From Streptomyces sp. HUAS YS2 (GTDB taxonomy: Bacteria; Actinomycetota; Actinomycetes; Streptomycetales; Streptomycetaceae): a stretch of DNA of 64,000 bases. This document shows positions 7,085 to 15,052 of this stretch, in pieces (the stretch's first letter is position 1; each line of letters starts with the position of its first letter). The stretch spans positions 496,001-560,000 of the forward strand of contig NZ_CP137573.1 in NCBI RefSeq assembly GCF_033343995.1, given 5' to 3'. The notes under the pieces were generated by a model. The model did no database searches, was not told the origin of the DNA, and saw nothing but the letters and a program-made list of their open reading frames with translations. Made by a program: the position numbers and the translations under genes.

Positions 7085-7977
7085 CTAGGCCGTGTCCGTA
7101 AAGTTGTTGGCTCGTTACTCCGTTTGTGGTGCGTCGACATGAACTGACGGATGAGTCGTGGGCGTTGATCGCTCCGTTGCTGGCGCCGGGCCGTATGGGC
7201 CGGCCCGTGCGGGACCGGCGCCAGGTGGTCAACGGGATCCTTTGGAAGCTGTCCACCGGGGCCGCCTGGCGTGACCTGCCCGAGCGGTACGGGCCGTGGA
7301 AGACGGTCTACGAACGCTTCCGGCACTGGTCCGCCGACGGCACCTGGGACCGGCTGCTGGCCCACGTCCAGCAGCACTCCGACGCCGTCGGGACCGTCGA
7401 CTGGTCGATCGTCTGCGTGGACTCGACCACGGTCCGCGCGCATCAGCATGCGGCCGGGGCCCGAAAAGGGGGCCCTGGGAAGGCGAGGCACTCGGCCGAT
7501 CACGCGGCGGGCTGACCAGCAAGATCCACCTGGCCTGCGACGGCCAGGGCCGGCCACTGGCCTTCACCCTGACCGGCGGGAACGTCAACGACTGCACCCA
7601 GTTCGAGGCGGTCATGGACCGGATCCGCGTCGCCCGGCCGGGGCCCGGCAGGCCCCGGACCCGGCCCCAGCGCGTGGTCGCAGACAAGGGCTACTCGGCC
7701 CGCAAGATCCGGGCCTACCTGAGGCGACGCGGGATCGCCTGCACGATCCCGGAGCGGATCGACCAGATCAACGGGCGCATCCGCCGCGGCGAGACCCGCT
7801 GCCGCCTCGACCGGACCGCCTACCGGCGCCGCAACGTTGTCGAACGCTGTTTCAGCCGGCTCAAGCAGAACCGGGCCCTGGCCACCCGCTACGACAAACG
7901 CGCCGTCCACTACCAAGCCATGGTCACCCTCGCCTGCCTCCGACTCTGGCTCCCATGACTTTCCGGACACGACCTAG
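7085..7977 (+). mobile_element. IS5-family-like insertion sequence with CTAG target duplication
   Basis: The ends read CTAG-GCCGTGTCCGTAAAGT (from 7085) and, on the complement of the right end, CTAG-GTCGTGTCCGGAAAGT (to 7977). These are imperfect terminal inverted repeats just inside a duplicated CTAG. The element is about 890 bp and contains one transposase in two overlapping frames. Its insertion point in the ATPase remnant is precisely reconstructable. Confidence 0.85.
7126..7958 (+). CDS. IS5-like transposase, two frames joined by -1 frameshift
   Basis: Frame A (7126-7515) begins RRHELTDESWALIAPLL and carries the first catalytic Asp in VDWSIVCVDSTTVRAHQH. Frame B, open to 7958, continues GRSRGGLTSKIHL, then VVADKGYSARKIRAYL (second Asp) and RRNVVERCFSRLKQNRALA (the Glu). 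The switch from A to B is in the -1 direction and occurs near GAAAAGGGGG at about 7466-7476, a plausible slippery site. DDE-type enzyme. Looks intact if frameshifting works. Confidence 0.8.
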
Positions 7978-8054
7978 CAGCGCCTGGGTGTAGGGGTGCG
8001 TCGGGTGCTTGTAGATCTGCGCGTCCGTACCGATCTCGGCCGGATGGGGCGACG

Positions 8055-8660
8055 TCACGCGGGGACGCCGAGCGGCGGGTGCTCGAGCACGCTGGGCTTG
8101 TACTCGACCAACTGGATGCGGTTGTCGAAGGTGCGGTGCTCGATCATCTCAAGGGCAACGTCCGGATAGCCGTCGTAGATGCGTTCCTCGCCCGTGGCCC
8201 CGGTGATCACCGGAAACATCACGACCCGGAAGCGGTCGACGAGCCCCGCCCGTAGCAGGGACCGGCACAGGCTGAGGCTGCCGATCGTGCTGAGGAGCCC
8301 CGAGCCACTCGACTTCATGGCGCGAACCGCCTCGACGGCATCATCTCGGACGAGCGTGGAGTTGGCCCACGTCAGTGGCTCCTCGAGCGAGGAGGAGAAC
8401 ACCACCTTGGAGGCTCGCGTGAGCTCGTCGAAGGACGCCTCTTCCTCAGGCCTGAACTCGTCCTGGCCACTCGGGACCTCGCCTGCGGCGAAGCCCGACA
8501 TCAGGCGGTAGGTGTTCGCTCCCATCAGGTAGGTGACCTCGGGCTGCTCGCCGAGCCATGCGAGGTACTCCGGCCCCTCGAGGCCCCAGAACCCGGGCCA
8601 CCCCTCTCCCGATGCGTATCCGTCGAGGGAGGTGATGAAGTCGACGAGAAGCTCCGACAT
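8055..8660 (-). CDS. Dihydrofolate-reductase-family (RibD C-terminal-like) protein
   Basis: 201 residues from ATG at 8660. The N-terminus ELLVDFITSLDGYASGEG is the typical opening of the DHFR/RibD-C superfamily, followed by TYLMGANTYRLMSGF, KVVFSSSLEEPLTW and GSLSLCRSLLRAGLVDRF. Members are NADPH-dependent reductases of uncertain substrate, common as single genes in Streptomyces. Its stop codon is the exact edge of the transporter remnant, so it abuts a rearrangement junction. Confidence 0.85.
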   Translation of the reverse strand: MSELLVDFITSLDGYASGEGWPGFWGLEGPEYLAWLGEQPEVTYLMGANTYRLMSGFAAGEVPSGQDEFRPEEEASFDELTRASKVVFSSSLEEPLTWANSTLVRDDAVEAVRAMKSSGSGLLSTIGSLSLCRSLLRAGLVDRFRVVMFPVITGATGEERIYDGYPDVALEMIEHRTFDNRIQLVEYKPSVLEHPPLGVPA

Positions 8661-8739
8661 GGCGGTGTCCTTTCTTCGGTATCACGAGCTTGGACCGGCC
8701 GGGAGCCACAAACTCATCGGCCGCGCCGTGAAGTAACGA

Positions 8740-9120
8740 GAAACCCATGACGCTGCAGCCGATCAGGTCGGCGGGGCGGCTTCTTGCGCGGCTCCGGCCA
8801 AGCCGCGTTCACTGGCTTGCGTACCGTCCGAAAGGTCACGTCGTACTTGCGCTCCAGGGCCCGCATCGAGGCACCAGCCCGGCGATCGCGCTGGACGCCG
8901 GCGTACAACCCAGCTTCGGCCGACGCACCATGACCAGCACCTCTCTCCTGAAGGAGCAGGCGGAGTGCGAAGCCGGTGAGGCCGGGTAGCTGGCTCGCGA
9001 CGACTGCGTCGATCCAGGTGGAGAGCCTGGTGCCGAGGCGGCCTGTGGGCGCGTGCTCGGCAACCGGCTCGCTGTACAGGCGCCATTTCCACAGATCCTC
9101 ATCAAGCTCCCCGCCGGCCG
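8740..9120 (-). mobile_element. Chimeric debris of two transposases
   Basis: Reading the minus strand, the first part (to about 8947) contains LGTRLSTWIDAVVASQLPGL and TGFALRLL, clearly related to the ISL3 transposase C-terminal region at 43.4-44.2 kb. It then switches to MRALERKYDVTFRTVRK and WPEPRKKPP, typical of the N-terminal helix-turn-helix of IS21-type proteins. The two are fused in one frame, so one element inserted in or recombined with the other. Confidence 0.65.
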
Positions 9121-9141
9121 GCAACGGGACACCCAGCGCGC

Positions 9142-9816
9142 TTATCCCGGTCCATCAGAGCGGGGCTTTCTGCTGGGGTGTTTGGTTCGGTGGGGTCCGG
9201 CGGCAGTGCGGTTGTCGGCGTAGTTCCAGATGTCGGCACGGCGGTAGTAGCGGCGTGGGCGTCCACTGGGGAGCGCTTCTTCTTTGGCCGGCTCGGGCCA
9301 GCTGCGGGGCATGCGTGTGGGGTAGTGGGCGATGCTGGCAGGTGGGACGCCGAGGACGCGGGCAACCTGGGCGAGGGTGAGGAGGTCGTCGGGGCTTCCG
9401 CTGCGGTCGATGTCGAGGTCTCGTCGCTGGGTGTTCCTCTTGTACTCGACATACCAGGCGTCCCAGTCGTCCTGGTTCCAGTACATGACGCGTTCGAGGG
9501 TTTTGACGGGCTCGGGGTGCCCGTTGTCATCACGGAGGGCCCAAAGGCGTTCGAGGGTGCTGCGGGCAAGGCCGTGGCGTTCTTGGAGGCCGGTGCGGCT
9601 GATCAGGTGAGTTGTGTTGTTCCGTTCTTGGTACCAGTGGTCCCATTCGGCGGCGTCCCAGATCAGTTCGCGGCCTGCATGGCCGAGTGCTTCGGGGTGG
9701 CCGGTCCATCGGCGGTTTCGGTACCACTCTTCGAGCGGCGAGAGTGCCATGCCGTAGGCGGCCATGAGGTCGCGGCGGGTGTAGACCTTGCGGTCTTCGT
9801 GTTGTGTCATGGTCAC
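9142..9816 (-). CDS. Protein with three tandem HTH/excisionase-like repeats
   Basis: 224 residues. Three similar modules follow one another: YTRRDLMAAYGMALSPLEEW with a closing W-D-HWY (residues about 11-66), LISRTGLQERHGLARSTLER with DAWY (about 70-125), and LLTLAQVARVLGVPPASI with a closing IWNYADN (about 145-200). Each has the helix-turn-helix plus wing layout of MerR/Xis-like DNA-binding units, with an aromatic-rich end. The GTG start sits immediately after the stop of the upstream gene, so the two form an operon. Probably a DNA-binding protein from a mobile or plasmid-like module. Exact family not recognised. Confidence 0.6.
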   Translation of the reverse strand: MTMTQHEDRKVYTRRDLMAAYGMALSPLEEWYRNRRWTGHPEALGHAGRELIWDAAEWDHWYQERNNTTHLISRTGLQERHGLARSTLERLWALRDDNGHPEPVKTLERVMYWNQDDWDAWYVEYKRNTQRRDLDIDRSGSPDDLLTLAQVARVLGVPPASIAHYPTRMPRSWPEPAKEEALPSGRPRRYYRRADIWNYADNRTAAGPHRTKHPSRKPRSDGPG

Positions 9817-10365
9817 TCAGGACGCATCGTCGATGAGCCCGAAGTCCTCCGGGAACTCTTCCAGGAACTGGCGGCGAGCCAGGTTGCTCTCGGCGGCTGC
9901 CATCTCGCTGACCAGCTCGATCAGTTCCTTTCGCTGATCACTGTGAAGCGTGCTGACCGCGTGGGCAACGCCCTCCATGACCTTGACCGCGTCGTCCTGA
10001 TCCATCTGCTCGTCTTCGCTGCCATCGATGAACCACAGGACATCGACCAAAGCCTCGGCCAAGGCGCGAGCCAGGGATGGGAAAGAGGACGTCACGAGAA
10101 CCTCCGAGCGGATCAGCGGCACAGTCTGGCCATCCCACCACACGCCACCTGCATCACTGTCCGTAAGCCTCCACGAGATGTGGACCAGAGCCCCTGGGCA
10201 GAGCCGGCCGGGCCAGGGCTGGGCGAGCATGAGGTGACCGGCAGCGAGGGGCAGCTCCTCGTTGGCGACGGCTACATCATCCGCGCTCACCGTCAGCTTC
10301 GGCCCGGCGGCAGCGTGTCTACGCCGTGCCGTGTGCCCACGTCGGTGGCCGTCCCATGAATCCAC
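9817..10365 (-). CDS. Hypothetical acidic protein
   Basis: 182 residues from a GTG at 10365. The N-terminal 20 residues are His/Arg-rich and the true start may lie downstream. The body has HISWRLTDSDAGGVWWDG, a hydrophobic helix VDVLWFIDG and an acidic helical C-terminus ending EEFPEDFGLIDDAS. No family recognised. Its stop is directly followed by the start of the triple-HTH gene, so both are probably co-expressed. Confidence 0.55.
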   Translation of the reverse strand: MDSWDGHRRGHTARRRHAAAGPKLTVSADDVAVANEELPLAAGHLMLAQPWPGRLCPGALVHISWRLTDSDAGGVWWDGQTVPLIRSEVLVTSSFPSLARALAEALVDVLWFIDGSEDEQMDQDDAVKVMEGVAHAVSTLHSDQRKELIELVSEMAAAESNLARRQFLEEFPEDFGLIDDAS

Positions 10366-10489
10366 TCCCGTCGAATGCGGTCGGCGCGCTCGCCGGGATG
10401 CTGCGCGAGGGCCGCCAGAACCGCAGGCTCAAGCGGACCGGGCCACACCTCGGTACTGCCTTCGGGGCCACGGTTGTTCAGTGCTTCTG

Positions 10490-10900
10490 CTAGCCGGTGA
10501 CCGTCCCGGCGGCGAGCAGCAGGGCCAGAGCACCGCAGGCGTCGAAGACGCCGCACCATTCGGACCACTGCCGGGGCACGACCCGGGCTCTTGCGTAATG
10601 GACGGCGTCCCAGACGGCGTGGCCCAGCCAGCCGGCCGCGAGGACGAGCAGGGCGAGGGTGCCGTTCAGGCAAGCGGCCGACAGGGCGACGGCTGCGAAG
10701 CACACGAGGCCGGCGAGCTGTCCGGCGAGGGCGCCCGGGCGCCGCAGTTCCCCCCGAAACACGCCGAAGAGTAGGTAGAACAGCGGCATCGCGGCGAGGA
10801 CTCCCGCGAGGAACTCCGGGGCGGGCCGGCCGTCGAGGAAGGTCAGAGCCGCCAGGGCCAGGGCGATCAAAGTCGGCCAGCGGTGCGCGATCGTGTGCAT
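10490..10900 (-). CDS. Small integral membrane protein
   Basis: 136 residues from ATG at 10900 (MHTIAHRWPT), chosen because upstream in-frame sequence is Pro/Arg-rich and unlike protein. Four to five hydrophobic segments include TLIALALAALTFLDG, AGVLAAMPLFYLLFGVF, LVCFAAVALSAACL and ALALLLAAG. A motif GHAVWDAVHYARA precedes the last helix. Divergent from the GlxA-like regulator at 11042. Function unknown. Confidence 0.65.
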   Translation of the reverse strand: MHTIAHRWPTLIALALAALTFLDGRPAPEFLAGVLAAMPLFYLLFGVFRGELRRPGALAGQLAGLVCFAAVALSAACLNGTLALLVLAAGWLGHAVWDAVHYARARVVPRQWSEWCGVFDACGALALLLAAGTVTG

Positions 10901-11041
10901 CGGGGTGCCTCCCGCGTGCGGACGTACGGACGAATGTGGGCGAGAACCACTGTCCGTGGCGTCCGGGCCGGCGGGAAGCGGTGGCCGGCCGCCATGTCCT
11001 TTCCCTTGGGGTACCCGTCCTTCCGGCATAGGGTCAGGCGC

Positions 11042-12007
11042 ATGGCGGAGAGGCTCATGGTGGTGGTCGGCTACGAGGCGGCCGAGTTGCTGGACATCGC
11101 GTGCGTGACCACGACCCTGGCCATGGCAAACGGGATCGGTGCGCCCGAGGTCCCGTACCGGGTGCTCCTCGCCGGTCCGGGCGGCGGTCCCCTCGTCTGC
11201 GGCTCGGGGCTCGTCCTGGGCAGTGAGCGGTCGCTGGAGCGGCTGAGCGGCCCCCTCGACACGCTGATCGTCTCCGGCGGTACGGGGTACGAGCGCGCGG
11301 CATCAGACACGCGGCTCGTCGGGCACGTGCGCCGGCTGGCGCGCGAGAGCCGGCGGGTGGCGTCGGTGTGCACGGGTGCGGGGGTACTGGCAGCCGCGGG
11401 GCTTCTGGACGGCCGTCGTGCGACCACCCACTGGCGCTTCGCCCGTCTGCTCGCCGAGCGGCACCCGAAGGTGGCAGTGGACCCGGACCCGATCTACGTC
11501 CGCGACGGTCACGTCTACACGGCGGCCGGGGTGACGAGCGCGCTGGACCTCACCCTCGCGTTCGTCGAGGAGGACCACGGTCCCGAACTGGCCCGCCAGG
11601 TAGCCCGGGACCTCGTGGTGTATCTGCAACGGCCCGGGAACCAGGCGCAGATGAGCCTGTTCACCGCGACCCCGTCGGCCCCTGACGACGGGGTCCGCGC
11701 GCTCGTCGAGCACATCGCGGCCCACCCGGACGACGACCTGAGCACGGCGGCGCTGGCGGCGCGGGCTGGGGTGACGCCACGCCACCTCACCCGTCTCTTC
11801 ACGGAGCAGCTGGGCCGGGCGCCGGGCCGCTACGTCCGGCAGGCCCGCACCGAGGCCGCTGCGCACGTGCTCGCCTCGACGACTCTGCCGATGGCGGGCG
11901 TGGCGGCGCGCTGCGGCTTCGGCAGCGCCGAGGCGCTGCGGCAGGCGTTCACGGAGCGGTTCGGGATCGCCCCGTCCCGCTACCGGGCGGCGATGCGCCC
12001 GGCCTGA
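11042..12007 (+). CDS. GlxA-family AraC-type transcriptional regulator
   Basis: 321 residues from ATG at 11042. The N-terminal DJ-1/PfpI-like domain includes VVVGYEAAELLDIACV and the nucleophile-elbow region ASVCTGAGVLAAAGLLDG. The C-terminal AraC domain has two helix-turn-helices, STAALAARAGVTPRHLTRLF and MAGVAARCGFGSAEALRQAF, ending with the usual RFGIAPSRYR. Binds DNA and usually senses a small ligand. Divergent from the small membrane protein gene, which is a candidate target. Confidence 0.85.
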   Translation: MAERLMVVVGYEAAELLDIACVTTTLAMANGIGAPEVPYRVLLAGPGGGPLVCGSGLVLGSERSLERLSGPLDTLIVSGGTGYERAASDTRLVGHVRRLARESRRVASVCTGAGVLAAAGLLDGRRATTHWRFARLLAERHPKVAVDPDPIYVRDGHVYTAAGVTSALDLTLAFVEEDHGPELARQVARDLVVYLQRPGNQAQMSLFTATPSAPDDGVRALVEHIAAHPDDDLSTAALAARAGVTPRHLTRLFTEQLGRAPGRYVRQARTEAAAHVLASTTLPMAGVAARCGFGSAEALRQAFTERFGIAPSRYRAAMRPA

Positions 12008-12327
12008 GGCGGGCGCCGAGCGGCTCTGGGTCAACCCCGACTGTGGTCCGAAGACCCGAGGCCGGCCGGATACCCGAGGCCGGCCGGATACCCGAGCGTC
12101 CCTGGAGGACCTCGTCGCCGCCGCCCGCACGGTCCGCAGCGAGTCGGCCGGGTCCTGAGGCGCCTGCTGCGGCCCTTGCCCCACAGGACTCCCCTGGTGG
12201 GGACGTGAACATCCCTGTGCGAGCACGCAGACGAGGATCGAGAGGATGCCCATCGCCCGTGGCCGGTCCGCGTGAATCTCGGAAACCCGGGTACGCGGAT
12301 GTCCAACCCCCTTGGGAGGGAGCAACC

Positions 12328-12552
12328 ATGGGTCTGGGACTGTTCATCATCCTGATCGCCGTCGGTGCCATTCTCACCTTCGCCACCGACTGGGAGCTCG
12401 AAGCGGTCGACCTCGATCTGGTCGGGCTCATCCTGATGGCGGTCGGCCTCATCGGAACCGCCGTCTACACCAGCGTCCTTCGCCGTCGTCGGATGGTCGT
12501 CCCGCCCGTGGCCCCCACGGCCACCGAGGACGACCGGCGCGACCTGCTCTGA
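12328..12552 (+). CDS. Small two-helix membrane protein (DUF6458-like)
   Basis: 74 residues, ATG at 12328 with GGGAGGG upstream. Two hydrophobic helices, LGLFIILIAVGAILTFATDW and VGLILMAVGLIGTAVYTSVL, surround EAVDLDLV, and a charged tail follows. This layout matches a family of small actinobacterial membrane proteins. Function unknown. Confidence 0.7.
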   Translation: MGLGLFIILIAVGAILTFATDWELEAVDLDLVGLILMAVGLIGTAVYTSVLRRRRMVVPPVAPTATEDDRRDLL

Positions 12553-12631
12553 GCCAGGTCGCTCACCGGGCGGAGACGCACAGGGATCCGCAGAGACGGA
12601 CACGACCTACACGAACAGAGGAGTGACAGCA

Positions 12632-12985
12632 ATGACCGACCACGTGTGGACCTACAACACCGAATCCGGCCACCTGGCGGGCACCGACCTCACCGGATGG
12701 CGGGTCGAGGCGGCCGACGGCCACATCGGAAAGGTGGACAAGCACTCCGACGAGGTCGACGACGCCTATCTGGTCGTGGACACGGGAGTGTGGATCTTCG
12801 GCAAGGAGGTGCTGATCCCGGCGAGCGCGGTGACCCGCGTCGACCTGGAGGAGCACACCGTCCACCTGGGCCTGACGAAGGAACAGGTCAAGGACGCGCC
12901 CGAGTTCCACTCCGACAAGCACCTCGCCGACGTGCAGTACCGCGAGGACCTCGTGGCGTACTACCGCATCGGCGGCCCGTTCTAG
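12632..12985 (+). CDS. PRC-barrel domain protein
   Basis: 117 residues, ATG at 12632 with GAGGAG 8-9 bases upstream. LTGWRVEAADGHIGKVDKHS and the following VDDAYLVVDTG, ending in VLIPASAVTRVD, form a PRC-barrel fold. The C-terminal stretch, ending LVAYYRIGGPF, is typical of Streptomyces stress-associated PRC-barrel proteins. Likely cytosolic. Convergent with the pyruvate oxidase gene. Confidence 0.75.
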   Translation: MTDHVWTYNTESGHLAGTDLTGWRVEAADGHIGKVDKHSDEVDDAYLVVDTGVWIFGKEVLIPASAVTRVDLEEHTVHLGLTKEQVKDAPEFHSDKHLADVQYREDLVAYYRIGGPF

Positions 12986-13032
12986 GGCCCGTTCCAGGGC
13001 GGCGGTGGCGCCGTCCGACGCGCCCCGCGGGC

Positions 13033-13072
13033 CTCGGCCCGGGACGGAGACCGCTCTCCGTCCCGGGCCGAG
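13033..13072. terminator. Strong bidirectional terminator
   Basis: An 18-bp perfect stem, CTCGGCCCGGGACGGAGA (13033-13050) pairing with 13055-13072 around CCGC. It lies between the convergent PRC-barrel and pyruvate oxidase genes. Confidence 0.85.
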
Positions 13073-13109
13073 CCGTTCCTCCGAGCCGTCCCTCCGAGCC
13101 GTTCCTCCG
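13071..13109. repeat. Three tandem 13-bp repeats
   Basis: The unit AGCCGTTCCTCCG occurs three times in a row, the middle copy with one change, directly after the terminator and before the end of the pyruvate oxidase gene. Confidence 0.7.
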
Positions 13110-13114
13110 GCCGC

Positions 13115-14845
13115 TCAGCGGTCGCCCGACGGCAGGTTCTCCTTGATCTTGGCGATGGCGAAGCCCCACCCCTGGGACACCGTCGGCCTGCCCGGCACGG
13201 CCACCTCGGCGGGATTCGTCACCACGTCCAGCAGCACCGGGCCGGGAACGGCGAGAGCCCGGCGTACGGCCTCGTCCAGTTCTCCGTGCTCGGTCACGCG
13301 GATGCCGGTGAGCCCGAGGGCTTCGGCCACCACGGCGAAGTCGGGGTTGTCGAGGACCGTCCCGAACTCGGGGAGCCCGGCCTGTTCCTGTTCGAGCTTG
13401 ACCATGCCGAGACGGCGGTTGTCGAAGACGACGAGCTTGACCGGGAGCCGCTCGGACCGGATGGTCATGAGGTCGCCCAGCAGCATGCTCAGGCCGCCGT
13501 CGCCACAGAAGGCCACGACCTGGCGGTCCGGTGCCCACAGCTGGGCGCCGATGGCCTGGGGCATGGCGTTGGCCATGGAGCCGAGGTCGTACGAGCCGAT
13601 CAGCCGACGGCTGCCACGCATCCTGACGCAACGTGAGAGCCAGACCGTGGCCATGCCGGTGTCGGAAGTGAAGATCGCGTCGTCGGCCGCGTGACGGTCC
13701 ACCGCGGCCGCCAGGGCCTCGGGGCGGATCTCCTCGACCCGGTTGTCGAACATCGCCCGCACCCGCCCGAGGAGGCGCATGTCGTGGGCGGGGTCGGCCA
13801 GGTCCGCCTGGCTCTCCTGCCACCGCATGAAGCGCTCGCGGGCCTCGTCGAGGTGGGACCGGGAGTCGACCGGGGTCAGCAGCGGCAGCAGGGCCCGCAG
13901 CGTCGCACCGACATCGCCGGCCAGCCCCACGTCCAACGGGACTCGGCGGCCCAGACGCTCCTCACGGACGTCGATCTGCACGACCCGGCAATCCTCCGGG
14001 TACCAGTCGCGGTAGGGGAAGTCGGTTCCCAGCATGATCAAGGTGTCGCAGCGGTCCAGGGCGTGGGCGGCAGCCGGGTTGCCGATCAGGCCCGTCTGGC
14101 CGACCTCGTACGGGTTGTCCTCCTCGAAACCCTCCTTGCCCTTGAGCGTGAGCACCACCGGCGCCGCCAGCAGCTCGGAGGTGCGCAGCACCTCCTCGCG
14201 GGCGTCCCGGGCACCGCGACCGACGAGCAGAGTGACCCGGGAGCCGGCAGCGATCGCCTCCGCCGCCTCGGCCAGAACCGGGTCGTCGGGGCGGGTCACG
14301 GCCGGGCGGGGCAGCGCGAAACGGGGCGGCCGGTCGTCCTCGACCTTCTGGCCGCCGAGGTCGCCGGGCACGGTCAGCACCGCCACGCCCCGGCGGGTGA
14401 CGGCCACTCGCACCGCGGTCTCCAGCAGCCTCGGCATCTGGGTCGGGGAGGTCACCGTGGCCCGGTACGCGGCGACGTCGCGGAACAGGAGGTCGTTGTC
14501 CACCTCCTGGAAGTAGTCGCCGCCCACCTCCGACAACGGCACCTGGCCACAGATCGCCAGGACCGGTGCGCCGCTCTTCGCCGCGTCGTACAGCCCGTTC
14601 AGGAGGTGGACCGAACCGGGCCCCACGGTGCCCATGCAGACCCCGAGTTCGCCCGACAGTTGGGCACGCGCGCCGGCGGCGAAGGCCGCGGCCTCCTCGT
14701 GCCGGAAGCCGGTCCACTCGATGCCCTCCGTGGTCCGGATGGCGTCCGTGAGGGGGTTGAGGGCATCGCCGACCACGCCGAAGACGTGGTCCACACCGAG
14801 GTCGGCGAGACCGTCGACGATCACTTGGGCGACGGTACGAGTCAT
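13115..14845 (-). CDS. ThDP-dependent pyruvate oxidase / pyruvate:quinone oxidoreductase
   Basis: 576 residues, ATG at 14845. The Pyr domain carries GFRHEEAAAFAAGA with the cofactor-activating Glu. The central domain has VTLLVGRGARDAREEVL. The PP domain shows VAFCGDGGLSMLLGDLMTI, the GDG-type thiamine-diphosphate/Mg site. Length and the opening TRTVAQVIVDGLADLG fit PoxB-like enzymes that convert pyruvate to acetate and CO2 at the membrane. Single gene, with a long leader interrupted upstream by an IS110 element. Confidence 0.85.
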   Translation of the reverse strand: MTRTVAQVIVDGLADLGVDHVFGVVGDALNPLTDAIRTTEGIEWTGFRHEEAAAFAAGARAQLSGELGVCMGTVGPGSVHLLNGLYDAAKSGAPVLAICGQVPLSEVGGDYFQEVDNDLLFRDVAAYRATVTSPTQMPRLLETAVRVAVTRRGVAVLTVPGDLGGQKVEDDRPPRFALPRPAVTRPDDPVLAEAAEAIAAGSRVTLLVGRGARDAREEVLRTSELLAAPVVLTLKGKEGFEEDNPYEVGQTGLIGNPAAAHALDRCDTLIMLGTDFPYRDWYPEDCRVVQIDVREERLGRRVPLDVGLAGDVGATLRALLPLLTPVDSRSHLDEARERFMRWQESQADLADPAHDMRLLGRVRAMFDNRVEEIRPEALAAAVDRHAADDAIFTSDTGMATVWLSRCVRMRGSRRLIGSYDLGSMANAMPQAIGAQLWAPDRQVVAFCGDGGLSMLLGDLMTIRSERLPVKLVVFDNRRLGMVKLEQEQAGLPEFGTVLDNPDFAVVAEALGLTGIRVTEHGELDEAVRRALAVPGPVLLDVVTNPAEVAVPGRPTVSQGWGFAIAKIKENLPSGDR

Positions 14846-14874
14846 GAGGTCTCCGTAAGTTGTTAGGCGGCCCG

Positions 14875-14942
14875 GGAGAGCCGGATGTGGCTGATGTGGT
14901 CTTGCCAGTTGTGGCTGCGAAGGAGCGGCCGTCCGGCTCTCC
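14875..14942. other. Long-range hairpin in the poxB leader / IS110 left flank
   Basis: GGAGAGCCGGA (14875-14885) pairs with TCCGGCTCTCC (14932-14942), 11 bp, around a 46-base loop. It lies between the pyruvate oxidase start and the IS110 transposase. It may be part of the native leader or of the element's structured non-coding end. Confidence 0.55.
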
Positions 14943-15052
14943 GGGGCGCCCTGGCTGCTGATTGAGATGTGCGCTTCGGTCGCTATTTACGGAGATGACA
15001 GCGGGGTGTTCCTCGGGCCGACGGCAGGGCTGTGCGGACCGGGGAGGAGCAA

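Larger units (their letters stand above)
6924..8057 (-). pseudogene. Oligopeptide ABC transporter ATPase C-terminal remnant, split by an IS
   Basis: On the minus strand, 8057-7974 encodes AEIGTDAQIYKHP followed by THPYTQALL, the conserved post-ATPase segment of DppD/OppF-type ATPases. After the insertion, 7088-6924 continues in frame with LPLPHPVLEG and ends ACHFAEEKQVVPVW. Removing the element and one CTAG restores a continuous frame. The ATPase core (Walker A and B) is absent, because upstream of 8057 lies an unrelated reductase gene, so the remnant was already truncated. It cannot encode a working ATPase. Confidence 0.75.

Noticed and set aside
9178..10359. A 393-codon plus-strand open frame
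   Set aside because: Shadow of the two minus-strand genes at 9142-10365, with Val/Gly-biased antisense composition and no motif.
12055..12100. Tandem GATACCCGAGGCCGGCCG repeat as an operator
   Set aside because: Only two copies between converging reading frames with no adjacent promoter-like sequence.
13691..14866. A 391-codon plus-strand open frame opposite the pyruvate oxidase
   Set aside because: The minus strand encodes a full-length ThDP enzyme with all motifs; the opposite frame is compositional.
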